Shown: one piece after another, positions 1 through 7,117 of the stretch
Layout of the letters: every line of letters starts with the position of its first letter
Numbering within the stretch: the first letter of the stretch is position 1
Origin: Chloroflexota bacterium
GTDB lineage: Bacteria; Chloroflexota; Anaerolineae; Ardenticatenales; Ardenticatenaceae
Assembly: GCA_003520455.1 (NCBI GenBank)
Contig: DOUV01001073.1
Coordinates: 1 to 8,984 of the forward strand
DNA length: 8,984 bases
Reading direction: 5' to 3'
The notes under the pieces: generated by a model
What the model was told of the DNA's origin: nothing
What the model saw: the letters and a program-made list of their open reading frames with translations, nothing else
Database searches by the model: none
Position numbers and translations under genes: made by a program

Positions 1-83
1 AACGGGGCAACCGTGCGCCCGACGAATCTGAACGCGCCGTCGTTCCCGTTGTTGGCGGGGCCTAAAATCCGCGACAGGCTCGT

Positions 84-1475
84 TCAGTCGAACTCGTAGG
101 TCTTGGCCCGCTGTGAGATGACAGTGTCGAAGCCGTGGCGTTCAAGGATCGAGTTCATCAGCAACTCGGGCGCCGGCTCCTCGCCGTGGACCAGGAGCAC
201 GTGCTGGGGGCGCGCCGCCGCCAGCCAGCGTAGCAGCATAGGCTCGTCGGCGTGGGCGCTGAATCCGTCGATGGAGGCAATCTGGGCCCGGACGTCGTAC
301 TCTTCGCCGTGGATGATGACCTGAGCGGCGCCCTCAACCAGTTGCCGGCCCAGAGTCTCCTCACCCTGGTAGCCCACGAAGAGCACCGTGCTCTCGGGGC
401 GCTCGAGATTGTAGGTCAGGTGGCGCAGGATGCGGCCGGCCGTTGCCATGCCGCTGCCGGCCATGATCACCGCGCCCTGCCGGATCTTGTCAATCTGGCG
501 CGACTCGGCCTGGGTGCGAGTGAACTGGAGGTCGGGGAAGCTGAAGGGATCTTGCCCGACTGTGATGATGCGCTTGACCGGGTCGGACAGTTGCTCAGGG
601 TAGCGGCGGTGGAGCCTGGTGAAGTTGATGGCGAGGGGGCTATCCAAAAAGACCTGAATCCGTGGGACCTGCCGTGTCTCCACTAACCCCCGGAGAATAA
701 AGAGAATGTCCTGGGCGCGTTCAAGCGCGAAGGTGGGGATGAGCACGTTGCCGCCTCGGTTGACCGTCTGGGTGATGATCTCGGCCAGTGTGGCGATCGC
801 CTGGGGCAAGGGTTCGTGGATGCGGCCACCGTAGGTGCTCTCGATCGTGACCACATCCGCCGGAGGCGTGGGGAGCGTCGGCGAGGGAACGACGCTCTCG
901 CCCCAGGAGCCGATATCGCCCGAGGCAATCACGCGACCATCGGGACTATCGAACTCGATGAAGGCCGAGCCCAGGATGTGGCCGGCATTGTGGAAGGTCG
1001 CGAGCAGGCCGCCGCCCAGGTCGAGGGGGCGATTGTAGCCGGTGGTCTGGAACAGGTCGAGGGTCTCGAAGACGTCCTGCTCGCTGTAGAGCGGGGGTGG
1101 GACACTCTCGTCGGGGACAGCGCCCTCGATGTTCTCGTGGGCATTCGCCCAGTCTTCGTACTGGATCCGGGCCGAGTCAATCAAAATCAGGCGCACCACG
1201 TCGTAGGTCGGTCGCGTCGCATGGATCCGCCCACGATAGCCACCCTGCGTGAGGCGGGGGAGCTGCCCGCAGTGATCGAGGTGACCGTGGGTGACGAAGA
1301 CTGCGTCGAGCGAGCGGGGATCAAAGCCAAGTGGCTCGCGGTTCCAGATCTCCACTTCGAGGGTCCCCTGAAACATGCCGCAGTCCACCAGCACTCGACG
1401 ATCGCCCAGTTCAATCAAATGGCACGAGCCGGTGACGGTGCCTGCCGCGCCGTACGATGTAACTCTGATGGTCAT
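84..1475 (-). CDS. MBL-fold/beta-CASP metallohydrolase, predicted ribonuclease
   Basis: This 463-residue protein has the full motif set of the beta-CASP branch of metallo-beta-lactamases (CPSF73/YSH1-like, with a C-terminal RMMBL segment). Seen: motif 1 Asp31 (LVDCG); motif 2 HGHLDH at 63-68; motif 3 His166 (NAGHILGS); motif 4 Asp187 (SGDIG); beta-CASP motif A Glu212 (IESTYGGR); motif B His408 (GFSAHAD); motif C His430 (LLVHGEE). Family knowledge: these residues hold two zinc ions that hydrolyse phosphodiester bonds, mostly in RNA, in the cytoplasm. The specific substrate is unknown. Length is normal for the family. The ATG at 1475 is preceded by GGGAGG at a good distance, which fixes the start. 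It appears to be a single-gene unit; I found neither a convincing promoter upstream nor a terminator in the 83 bases downstream. Bacterial relatives are annotated only as RNA-processing exonucleases or endonucleases, so the RNA role is inferred. Confidence 0.92.
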   Translation of the reverse strand: MTIRVTSYGAAGTVTGSCHLIELGDRRVLVDCGMFQGTLEVEIWNREPLGFDPRSLDAVFVTHGHLDHCGQLPRLTQGGYRGRIHATRPTYDVVRLILIDSARIQYEDWANAHENIEGAVPDESVPPPLYSEQDVFETLDLFQTTGYNRPLDLGGGLLATFHNAGHILGSAFIEFDSPDGRVIASGDIGSWGESVVPSPTLPTPPADVVTIESTYGGRIHEPLPQAIATLAEIITQTVNRGGNVLIPTFALERAQDILFILRGLVETRQVPRIQVFLDSPLAINFTRLHRRYPEQLSDPVKRIITVGQDPFSFPDLQFTRTQAESRQIDKIRQGAVIMAGSGMATAGRILRHLTYNLERPESTVLFVGYQGEETLGRQLVEGAAQVIIHGEEYDVRAQIASIDGFSAHADEPMLLRWLAAARPQHVLLVHGEEPAPELLMNSILERHGFDTVISQRAKTYEFD

Positions 1476-1954
1476 ACTGCCTCCCGCGGTGCGCTCAGTG
1501 TGCCGGTTACGAAAGATGTGGATGTTGCTCGAACAGGCAGGCGCATTCAGGGCCTGTCCGTCTCGCTCTTTCTTATGGATAGGTCGGGGACCAGCCCGGT
1601 GTCACTTCACATGGATGACTTCCCCACCCACTGGCTCGGGCCCACTCTCAGGCCGGTCTCCAGCCGGTCGAGTGAGTCACTTACCCTCGACCAGCCTTCT
1701 AGCAAGCCGAGTGCCCCGGCGGGCGTGGTCGGGCGCGGGCGCGGGACTCCATGATGCTCCTATTGACCGGGCGACCAACCTGGTGCGGTGAGAATGTCTT
1801 GATTGTGCGGCAGACAGTCGTCGGTGGCAATTTTGGAGAATGCTGGTGGATGCCGGTCGCCGGTGCCGGATAGATGGCGCTACCCCGACAAGCGGCATGT
1901 CAACTGTCAGAACAAATTGGTCGTCTGCAGGACTGGTTGATGGGCTTGAGATAG
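1476..1954. other. Non-coding gap between divergent MBL gene and pseudogene
   Basis: No reading frame in these 479 bases looks like a real protein; the open frames are short and compositionally like shadows. The minus-strand ribosome binding site of the MBL gene lies at its left end. There is an inverted repeat at 1666-1692 (arms GGTCGAG/CTCGACC, 13-base spacer), whose spacer contains a smaller odd palindrome, AGTGAGTCACT, at 1671-1681. A weaker pair, ACAGGC/GCCTGT, spans 1533-1557. I see no Rossmann-type GxGxxG coding remnant that could be the missing N-terminus of the downstream oxidoreductase. The right edge is therefore probably a deletion or rearrangement junction. Confidence 0.6.
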
Positions 1955-2670
1955 GCAAAGTTCCGCTATCGCGGCCCAATTCAGGCGCTCAAGACCCTGA
2001 TCGCCGCCGGTACCCTCGGCGAAATCTACCACGCCCGGGCCACGATGACCCGGCGCGCCGGGATTCCCGGCTATGGCTCCTGGTTCACGAACCGTGAGCT
2101 GGCCGGGGCCGGTGCCCTCTTCGATATGGGCGTTCATGCGCTCGACCTGGGGCTCTACGTAATGGGGTTCCCACGCCCACTCGTGGTGCAAGGCGCGACC
2201 TACGATGTCATGGGGCGGCGCGGGCGCGGGTTGGGGAGGTGGGGGGCCGATATCATCCCCGGAGCCGGGCGTTTCGACGTCGATGACCTGGCCAGCCTGA
2301 TGGTGCACCTCGAAGGTGCGGCGACGCTGATCGTTGAGGCCGGTTGGGCGAGCTACGATCTCTCCGTCGATTCGCTGACCTTGCTCGGAACGGAGGCTGG
2401 GGCGCGGCTGATCTACGGCCCAAACCGTGGGGAGACCGACCTCCGGCTGTTCGTCGATCTGCCCAGCGGGCCGGCTGAAATCCACCCCGACTACCCGTGG
2501 GTCGAAAGCACCTACGGCGAGCTGATCGCCGCTTTTTCGCAGCGATTCGCACCGGCGGCCCATCGCCCATCCCCCTCGAGGAGAGCCTGGCTGTGACCCG
2601 GATTCTCGACGCCACGCTCCGCTCGGCCCAGAGTGGACACGAGGTCACTTTGGAGGAGGGGTCCCTTTGA
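1955..2670 (+). pseudogene. Gfo/Idh/MocA oxidoreductase, 5'-truncated and frameshifted
   Basis: From 1955 the frame reads AKFRYRGPIQALKTLIAAG and continues with features typical of the C-terminal substrate domain of Gfo/Idh/MocA NAD(P)-dependent sugar dehydrogenases: GTLGEIYHARA, GSWFTNRELAG, FDMGVHALDLGLYVMGFPRP, and FDVDDLASLMV followed by EGAATLIVEAGWASY. A TAG at 1952-1954 closes the frame upstream. The whole N-terminal Rossmann domain (roughly 120 residues, including the nucleotide loop and catalytic Lys) is absent. A second lesion sits near 2533-2537: after YGELIAAF the original frame runs into non-family sequence ending at 2596. Reading one base back gives FFAAIRTGG then IPLEESLAVTRILDA, the normal family ending, with TGA at 2668-2670. 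The T run has five bases where six would keep the frame. An ATG at 2045 could start a 183-residue product, but it would lack cofactor binding. The last 26 bases overlap the convergent hydrolase gene. Confidence 0.87.
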
Positions 2671-3802
2671 GGTGGGTGTCGAAGAAGGCGATGGTGCGCT
2701 CCATCAGCAGGTCGTAGCCGGCGCCGCTGAAATTGTGGCCCTGGTGGGGGTAGGCGTAGAACTCGACCGGCTTGCCTGCGGCTTCCAGGGCCGCACGCAG
2801 CCGTATCGACCACTCGAAGGGGACCTGGTCGTCTTGCTCGCCGTGATGGATCGCGATCGGTGCCGTGATGAAAGCCAGAGCGTTGATCGGCGAGACGCGG
2901 GCGTAGAGGTCGGCATCGTCGGGAGGCGCGGGGAGGGAACCGTCGCGCCCTGCCGCGCCGCCCGACCAGCGCATGATGGCGCGGTAGTTGTCGGCCTCAT
3001 CGGCGCTCATCGAGCTGTAGACCACCGCGGCCCTGACCTGATCCGTGACGGTCAGCACCCGCAAACTGATCCCGCCACCCATCGAGTGGCCCCACAGGCC
3101 GATGGCGTCGGGCTGCGCCTCAGGCAACTTCTTGGCCAGTTCGATCAGATTGAGCACGTCAATCGCATAGCCCACCCGGAACGAGTTCGGCCCGTGGTCC
3201 GAGCCGACGTGGTTGCGAAAGTTGGGGTGGAGCACCAGGTAGCCGGCGCGGGCCAAGGCGTCGGCGTATTTCGTGGTGTAGGTCAGTGTCTGGTAGCGGT
3301 CAGGCGGCATGTAGCCGTGGTTGACGATGATCACCGGAAAAGGCCCCTCGCCAGTCGGCACATTCATGAACCCGCCGATCATGAGGCCATCGCTGGGGTA
3401 GCGAATCAAAGAGCGGGTGAATGCATCGATCGTCTCGATCGTCTCCACTCGCTCGATCGCCCCTTCGCGGCCATAGGCTCGCTTCCGCAAGCCTTCGACC
3501 GTCATCCACGTGTTGGGATCGGGGGTGGCCGTTGCGGTGGGCGGTGGACTGGCCGTCGCGCTGGGGGGTGGCGACGGCGTCATCGGCGGCGGCGTAGCAG
3601 TCCCCGTCGCTGGCGCGGCCGGCGTGGTCGAAGGTGTGGTCGTTGCGCTTGCGCTCTCGGTAGGCATGGTGTTGGCGGCGCTCAACGACGGTGCGGCGGT
3701 GGAACGCGCCGGCGTCGCAGTAGCGGCTGCCTCTCGGCAGCCCACGAGGGCCAGGACGACCAGAAGCAGGCTCACGTGACGTGCGGTTGTCAGGCGATTC
3801 AT
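2645..3802 (-). CDS. Lipoprotein alpha/beta hydrolase (S9/dienelactone-hydrolase-like)
   Basis: A 385-residue secreted, lipid-anchored esterase- or peptidase-like hydrolase. Seen: a type II signal peptide MNRLTTARHVSLLLVVLALVGC with lipobox LVGC (lipidated Cys22); a low-complexity Ala/Thr/Pro/Ser tether of about 75 residues (23-97); then an alpha/beta-hydrolase fold. Catalytic triad candidates are Ser240 in GHSMGG (238-243), Asp324 in HHGEQDDQVP and His356 in HQGHNF. NHGY at 161-164 is the likely oxyanion region. The frame stays open upstream to an ATG at 4090, but the start at 3802 is chosen because it gives the signal peptide, has AGGA about seven bases upstream, and lies just below a plausible promoter. 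The added 96 residues would be Arg-rich and unlike any domain. The enzyme should face the cell exterior. Its substrate cannot be read from sequence. It stands alone and converges on the oxidoreductase pseudogene. Confidence 0.9.
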   Translation of the reverse strand: MNRLTTARHVSLLLVVLALVGCREAAATATPARSTAAPSLSAANTMPTESASATTTPSTTPAAPATGTATPPPMTPSPPPSATASPPPTATATPDPNTWMTVEGLRKRAYGREGAIERVETIETIDAFTRSLIRYPSDGLMIGGFMNVPTGEGPFPVIIVNHGYMPPDRYQTLTYTTKYADALARAGYLVLHPNFRNHVGSDHGPNSFRVGYAIDVLNLIELAKKLPEAQPDAIGLWGHSMGGGISLRVLTVTDQVRAAVVYSSMSADEADNYRAIMRWSGGAAGRDGSLPAPPDDADLYARVSPINALAFITAPIAIHHGEQDDQVPFEWSIRLRAALEAAGKPVEFYAYPHQGHNFSGAGYDLLMERTIAFFDTHLKGTPPPK

Positions 3803-3832
3803 CAGAGATCCTGGGGCGGTGAAGCTCTCAGA

Positions 3833-3860
3833 ATAATAGCTGCGAACGGCGTGAGGCCAA
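3833..3860 (-). promoter_or_regulatory. Candidate promoter of the lipoprotein hydrolase
   Basis: On the minus strand TTGGCC (3860-3855) is followed after 16 bases by TATTAT (3838-3833). This is a sigma70-like pair with five of six matches at -10 and four of six at -35. Transcription would begin near 3826, giving a short leader of about 24 bases that includes the AGGA ribosome binding site. The -35 falls at the edge of the terminator-like hairpin upstream. This also supports the start codon at 3802. Confidence 0.45.
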
Positions 3861-3877
3861 AGACGACGCCGGCCCCC
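3855..3877. repeat. 23-bp dispersed repeat, copy 1 (copy 2 at 7095-7117)
   Basis: Twenty-three identical bases occur here and at 7095-7117. They begin GGCCAAAGACGACG and end in GGCCCCC. Each copy forms the left arm plus tail of a hairpin. In copy 2 the right arm is a perfect complement; in copy 1 it is degenerate. Confidence 0.85.
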
Positions 3878-3905
3878 GATTGTCCGGAGCCGGGGCCGGG
3901 CGGTC
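3864..3905 (-). terminator. Degenerate terminator-like hairpin upstream of hydrolase
   Basis: The arms CCGGCCCC (3869-3876) and GGGGCCGG (3892-3899) pair perfectly. Flanking bases 3864-3868 and 3900-3905 pair partly, with a bulged G. On the minus strand the stem is followed by TCTTTGG, a weak U-rich tail. The left arm and tail are identical to those of the perfect terminator at 7104-7138. It could stop readthrough from the trehalose gene before the hydrolase promoter, or be a decayed copy of that terminator. Confidence 0.4.
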
Positions 3906-4165
3906 ATCGGGCGCAGGCCGGGCTCGAGCCGTCCGGCGAGCAGCAGTGGCGCCAGATCCACCGCGCGGCGCTTCTCGAATGTCGTCCGCGCCGACCGCTC
4001 GGTTGGCCTCCTGAACTGCGTCGATGCTGCCGGCAGGCGGCGTCCGCGGTGGACCGACGCGTACGATCGATCTGCGGCTGGCTTGCTCAAGAGGAACTAT
4101 GACGCGTGCACTGAAGCAGTCTCAGCATGGGTCGATAATTGGATCGGGTACCTCCTCAGCCGCTC

Positions 4166-4189
4166 CCGGCGGATCGCCAGATCCGCCGG
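4166..4189 (+). repeat. Palindrome B, 10-bp arms with GCCA loop
   Basis: The arms CCGGCGGATC (4166-4175) and GATCCGCCGG (4180-4189) are perfectly complementary around a GCCA loop. The centre, GGATCGCCAGATCC, matches the centre of palindrome A read on the other strand at 12 of 14 bases. The two changed positions pair with each other, so the pairing is kept. There is no U tract on either side, so it is not a canonical terminator. Confidence 0.75.
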
Positions 4190-4227
4190 CTGCGCTGGCC
4201 GGACCACGCCCTTTTCGTCACCTGATT

Positions 4228-4251
4228 GGCCTGGATTTGGCAATCCAGGCC
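4228..4251 (-). repeat. Palindrome A, 10-bp arms, 79 bases past the trehalose stop
   Basis: GGCCTGGATT (4228-4237) and AATCCAGGCC (4242-4251) form perfect arms around a four-base loop that reads GCCA on the minus strand. It is the first strong stem after the trehalose gene and may end or stabilise that transcript, although no U tract follows. Its right arm is also the start of the first tandem repeat unit. The left arm can therefore pair with any of three ATCCAGGCC copies (4243, 4267, 4291). Confidence 0.75.
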
Positions 4252-4303
4252 GAGCAGCAGGTGGCCATCCAGGCCGAGCAGCAGGTGGCCATCCAGGCCG
4301 AGC
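4243..4303. repeat. 24-bp direct tandem repeat, about 2.5 copies
   Basis: Two identical 24-base units (4243-4266 and 4267-4290) are followed by a 13-base partial copy (4291-4303). Each unit begins ATCCAGGCCGAGC and ends GGTGGCC. The period is a multiple of three, so frames stay open through it. Identity between the full units suggests recent slippage or active maintenance. Unit junctions contain GGCCATCCAGGCC, which is itself able to fold. Confidence 0.9.
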
Positions 4304-4329
4304 GGCTGAGGAGTTACCGGATCGGTAGA

Positions 4330-6567
4330 TCATACTTCACTCAGCTCGGCTAACTGCTTCAGGAGTTGGAGGACCTGCCTGTAATCGTTCAGATAAAATC
4401 GGGCGCGCGACCGGCTGATTCCAACCTTGATCGAGTAGGCCGTTCCGGGGAGCACCTCGAAAAGATCTTCGTCCGTCCAATCATCCCCGACCGCGAAGAT
4501 GAACGCGAAGCCCTCCTGGGAAAGCCAGTACAGAGCGGTTGACCCCTTGTCCACCCCTCCGCTTCTGACCTCAACGACTTTGTTGCCCTGCAATATCTGA
4601 ACGTCGATATTGGCCGTAAAGTCTACCAGACTATCGACGAGCTCTTTTGCCCGGGCCGGCCCCAACTCCGGATCGGCAGCGCGGTAGTGCCAGACGAGAG
4701 AGAATTGCTTCTCTTCTACAAATGATCGCGGCAACCGATCGGCGTACATGTCGAGGAGGGGACGAACGCCGGGTTTCCACTCGGCTGAAAGCGGCCTCGG
4801 CATGTACCACTCGCCATCCTCTCCCTTCATCCAGGCCCCGTGTTCTGCGACCAGCCGTACTTGAAGCGGCCCGAACCAGTTTTCGAGCGTTTTCCTGTCG
4901 CGACCGCTGATCAGAACAACCTCATTCTGAGGGCTCGCGGCCAGCCGCTTGAGAATAGCCAACAGTCGTTCGGCTGGTATCGCCTCTTCGGGAGTTCGTG
5001 CAAACGGAACGAGCGTTCCGTCATAATCCAGCAAGAGCAGCCTTTTCCTGGCCTTCTTGAAATCCTCCAGGAGTTGGTTCCGTGCTCGAGCGTCTAATAT
5101 TTTCGCGATGAGGTCCATCTGTGACTCTTTCGTGGCGAGGAGCTCGTTGATGAAATCTTCCGCCCATCGAACAACGTCGTAACGCTGGAGCCGCCTCTGC
5201 ATTGCCCGGTTGCGCGTTTTTTGCGCCTCTTCGGGCATTATCAGCGCTTGTTTTATGGCATCCGCGATTTCTTCCTCGCTGTTTGGATTGATGAGAATCG
5301 CTTCCCCCAGCTCTTTCGAAGCACCTGCCATCTCACTCAGGATGAGGACTCCCGTCTGATCCCTTCGGCTCGCAACATATTCCTTCGCCACAAGGTTCAT
5401 GCCATCTCTCAAGGGGGTCACAAGAGCGACGTCACTCATACTGTAGAGCGCAACCAGCGAATGGAATGAGAGCGATCTATACTGGTACATGATCGGTGTC
5501 CAGCCAATGTTCCCGAACCTCCCGTTCAACCGGCCCACCACTTCTTCGATCTGTTTCTTCATCTGCGCGTACTGCTCGACGCCGGTACGGGAGGGAACGA
5601 CGATCAAGAGGAGCGTCACATTTTCACGCCATTCCGGGTTCTCTTTGAGAAAGAGCTCGTACCCTTGCAGGCGGTTGATGATACCCTTCGTGTAATCGAG
5701 CCGATCAACCGATAGAACGATCTTTAGGCCTGTTAATTCCTTTTGGAACTCATCTCGCTTCTTCTTGGTCCGTGGATCGTTAATGGTGTCACGGAATCGT
5801 TGAAAATCGATTCCGAGCGGAAATGCGCGAGCTTTTACAATCCGGTCGCGTACGATAATCTGACCCATATGATGGTTATAACCCAGAATACGGAGGACAC
5901 ACCGCAAGAAATACTGGGTATAACCGTGAGTGTGATAGCCTGAGAGATCCGCACTGAGAAGTCCCTCTAAGATCTCTTTTCGCCATTTGCTGGGGAGAAG
6001 GCGGAAGATTTCATAGGAAGGAAACGGTGTGTGCAGGAAAAAACCGATCGGAATGTTGGGGGCCGCCTCTCTGACGAGTCTGGGGAGCAGCATCAGATGA
6101 TAATCATGGATCCAGACGATATCATCTGGTTGCATGATATCGGTGATGACATCACGGAAGAGCTCGTTGACCTTCTTGTAGGAGAGCCAGTACTCTTTGT
6201 TGTAGACACCGTAGCTTGGGAAGTAGTGGAAGAGCGGCCAGATGATTTCGTTGCAAAAGCCATGATAGAAATTGTCCACATCCTCTTCATCAAGAAAGAC
6301 CGGATAGGTATGATCCTTAGAGAGTCTCGATCTCAAGTCGTCTCTCAGTACCGGATCGTCAATCGTGATGCCGGGCCAGCCAACCCAGACGTAGTCGGTT
6401 GTCGTGCCGGAAGCCTTCTTCAGGGAATCCAGGTAGGCATTTATACCTGAGGCAAGGCCGCCCGCGCTCCTGCGAAATTTCAGGTTGCCTTCTTTTTCCA
6501 CCACTGTGACTGGCAATCGATTCGAGACGATCAGTAATCTTCGGGTGCTGGGATTTCGAGCGAGCAT
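4330..6567 (-). CDS. Fused trehalose-6-phosphate synthase/phosphatase (OtsA-OtsB)
   Basis: This 745-residue cytoplasmic enzyme should convert UDP-glucose (or another NDP-glucose) and glucose-6-phosphate to trehalose-6-phosphate, then to trehalose. The N-terminal GT20 domain (about 9-475) shows SNRLP (15-19), SAGGLASG, WVGWPG, HDYHLMLLPRL (from 154), FFLHTPFPS, VDRLDYTKG (Arg289, Lys294) and RDGMNLVAKEY (387-397, Glu396). The C-terminal HAD phosphatase domain (about 505-740) shows DYDGT (nucleophile Asp514, Asp516), SGR (554-556), Lys674 in GGVDKGS and GDDWTDED (694-701). All key residues of both halves are present, so both activities are expected. The ATG at 6567 is chosen because SNRLP follows at the normal distance and GAGG lies six bases upstream; the open frame further up to 6729 looks non-coding. 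Trehalose protects against osmotic, heat and drying stress. GC is close to 50% in a sampled stretch, well below neighbouring genes, suggesting acquisition by transfer. Confidence 0.96.
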   Translation of the reverse strand: MLARNPSTRRLLIVSNRLPVTVVEKEGNLKFRRSAGGLASGINAYLDSLKKASGTTTDYVWVGWPGITIDDPVLRDDLRSRLSKDHTYPVFLDEEDVDNFYHGFCNEIIWPLFHYFPSYGVYNKEYWLSYKKVNELFRDVITDIMQPDDIVWIHDYHLMLLPRLVREAAPNIPIGFFLHTPFPSYEIFRLLPSKWRKEILEGLLSADLSGYHTHGYTQYFLRCVLRILGYNHHMGQIIVRDRIVKARAFPLGIDFQRFRDTINDPRTKKKRDEFQKELTGLKIVLSVDRLDYTKGIINRLQGYELFLKENPEWRENVTLLLIVVPSRTGVEQYAQMKKQIEEVVGRLNGRFGNIGWTPIMYQYRSLSFHSLVALYSMSDVALVTPLRDGMNLVAKEYVASRRDQTGVLILSEMAGASKELGEAILINPNSEEEIADAIKQALIMPEEAQKTRNRAMQRRLQRYDVVRWAEDFINELLATKESQMDLIAKILDARARNQLLEDFKKARKRLLLLDYDGTLVPFARTPEEAIPAERLLAILKRLAASPQNEVVLISGRDRKTLENWFGPLQVRLVAEHGAWMKGEDGEWYMPRPLSAEWKPGVRPLLDMYADRLPRSFVEEKQFSLVWHYRAADPELGPARAKELVDSLVDFTANIDVQILQGNKVVEVRSGGVDKGSTALYWLSQEGFAFIFAVGDDWTDEDLFEVLPGTAYSIKVGISRSRARFYLNDYRQVLQLLKQLAELSEV

Positions 6568-6621
6568 GATAGCCTCACATTCTGTCAGATGTTCTGGGCC
6601 AACTTGCCGGGAACCCGACGG

Positions 6622-6658
6622 GACGGTGCTCCTGGCCCAACCTTCCGGCCAGACCGTC
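6622..6658 (-). promoter_or_regulatory. Strong stem-loop in the trehalose gene leader
   Basis: In the minus-strand leader, about 55-91 bases before the start codon, GACGGT and CTGGCC pair with GGCCAG and ACCGTC. This makes a 12-bp compound stem with a nine-base loop and a four-base bulge (GAGC on the RNA). It matches no riboswitch class I can recognise. It could be an attenuator, an RNA stability element or a protein site. The pairing is direct; the role is inference. Confidence 0.5.
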
Positions 6659-6685
6659 TGAGTCATCCAGCGAGCGGCAACCAAG

Positions 6686-6691
6686 GTTATA
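6686..6691 (-). promoter_or_regulatory. Possible -10 element of the trehalose gene
   Basis: TATAAC on the minus strand, directly preceded by TG, resembles a -10 box. A -35 at the usual distance is poor (TGGCGA, 17-base spacer). Start of transcription near 6679 would give a leader of about 110 bases that includes the stem-loop at 6622-6658. Confidence 0.25.
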
Positions 6692-7094
6692 CAGGCAGAG
6701 CAACACTTTCGCCAGTCTCCGTATGACAATGGGGCTGCGGCGCAGCACGCCGGCGCCGATCGAGAACCTGGAAGATGCAGCGTGGCGGCGGTGTAGCAAG
6801 CAGTAGAGGTACGTCCGGAGGCGCAGTAGAAGAAGGATCAGCGAATTGTGGCGATGCCTGGATTTCGGATTGATTCGTCCGTGGATCGCGCTCGCGCGGT
6901 CCACCGCAACGCCCCCGCCGGTCGTGCCAGCTCTGACCTGGGAAAGACGCGGTGCATGATAGCTGACAGCAAATCATGGACCAGGACGAAACCCGTACGG
7001 CAGGTGCGAACGGTTCGGCGAGGGCTGATGGCTTGAAACCGGCAATCCTGTGACGCCGGGCGGCCAGAAGCGTGTCCCCTTCCGGCCACCATCG

Positions 7095-7117
7095 GGCCAA
7101 AGACGACGCCGGCCCCC
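7095..7117. repeat. 23-bp dispersed repeat, copy 2 (copy 1 at 3855-3877)
   Basis: Identical over 23 bases to 3855-3877. Here it supplies the left arm and the minus-strand tail of the perfect terminator, so this copy is likely the intact form. Confidence 0.85.

Larger units (their letters stand above)
3803..4329. other. Repeat-rich intergenic region downstream of trehalose gene
   Basis: These 527 bases hold no convincing gene. They contain the hydrolase promoter and terminator-like hairpin, two palindromes (4166-4189 and 4228-4251), a 24-bp tandem repeat (4243-4303) and a small TACCG/CGGTA inverted repeat at 4315-4327 just after the trehalose stop codon. Frames through the repeat encode AIQAEQQV units on the plus strand and Pro/Ala/Arg/Trp units on the minus strand. 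Neither frame has family features, and the plus-strand one would run into the trehalose gene antisense. Confidence 0.65.

Noticed and set aside
1515..1560. GTTCGA-like T-loop on the minus strand suggesting a tRNA
   Set aside because: The flanking bases do not form a T stem, and no anticodon or acceptor stem can be built.
1874..1954. Short plus-strand frame (MALPRQAACQLSEQ...) just before the pseudogene
   Set aside because: It has only 26 codons and no family match. The TAG at 1952 separates it from the oxidoreductase remnant, and it does not resemble the missing Rossmann domain.
3803..4090. N-terminal extension of the hydrolase to the ATG at 4090
   Set aside because: The extension would bury the lipoprotein signal peptide inside the protein. 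It is Arg-rich and unlike any domain, and the start at 3802 has its own ribosome binding site and promoter.
2633..4102. Long plus-strand open frame (489 codons) opposite the hydrolase gene
   Set aside because: It is antisense to a gene with a clear catalytic triad and signal peptide. Its product is Arg/Gly/Val-rich with no family motif, as expected for a high-GC shadow.
4024..4353. Plus-strand frame with AIQAEQQV repeats
   Set aside because: It has no recognisable ribosome binding site. Its non-repeat part looks random, and it runs antisense into the trehalose gene. The repeat is better described as DNA.
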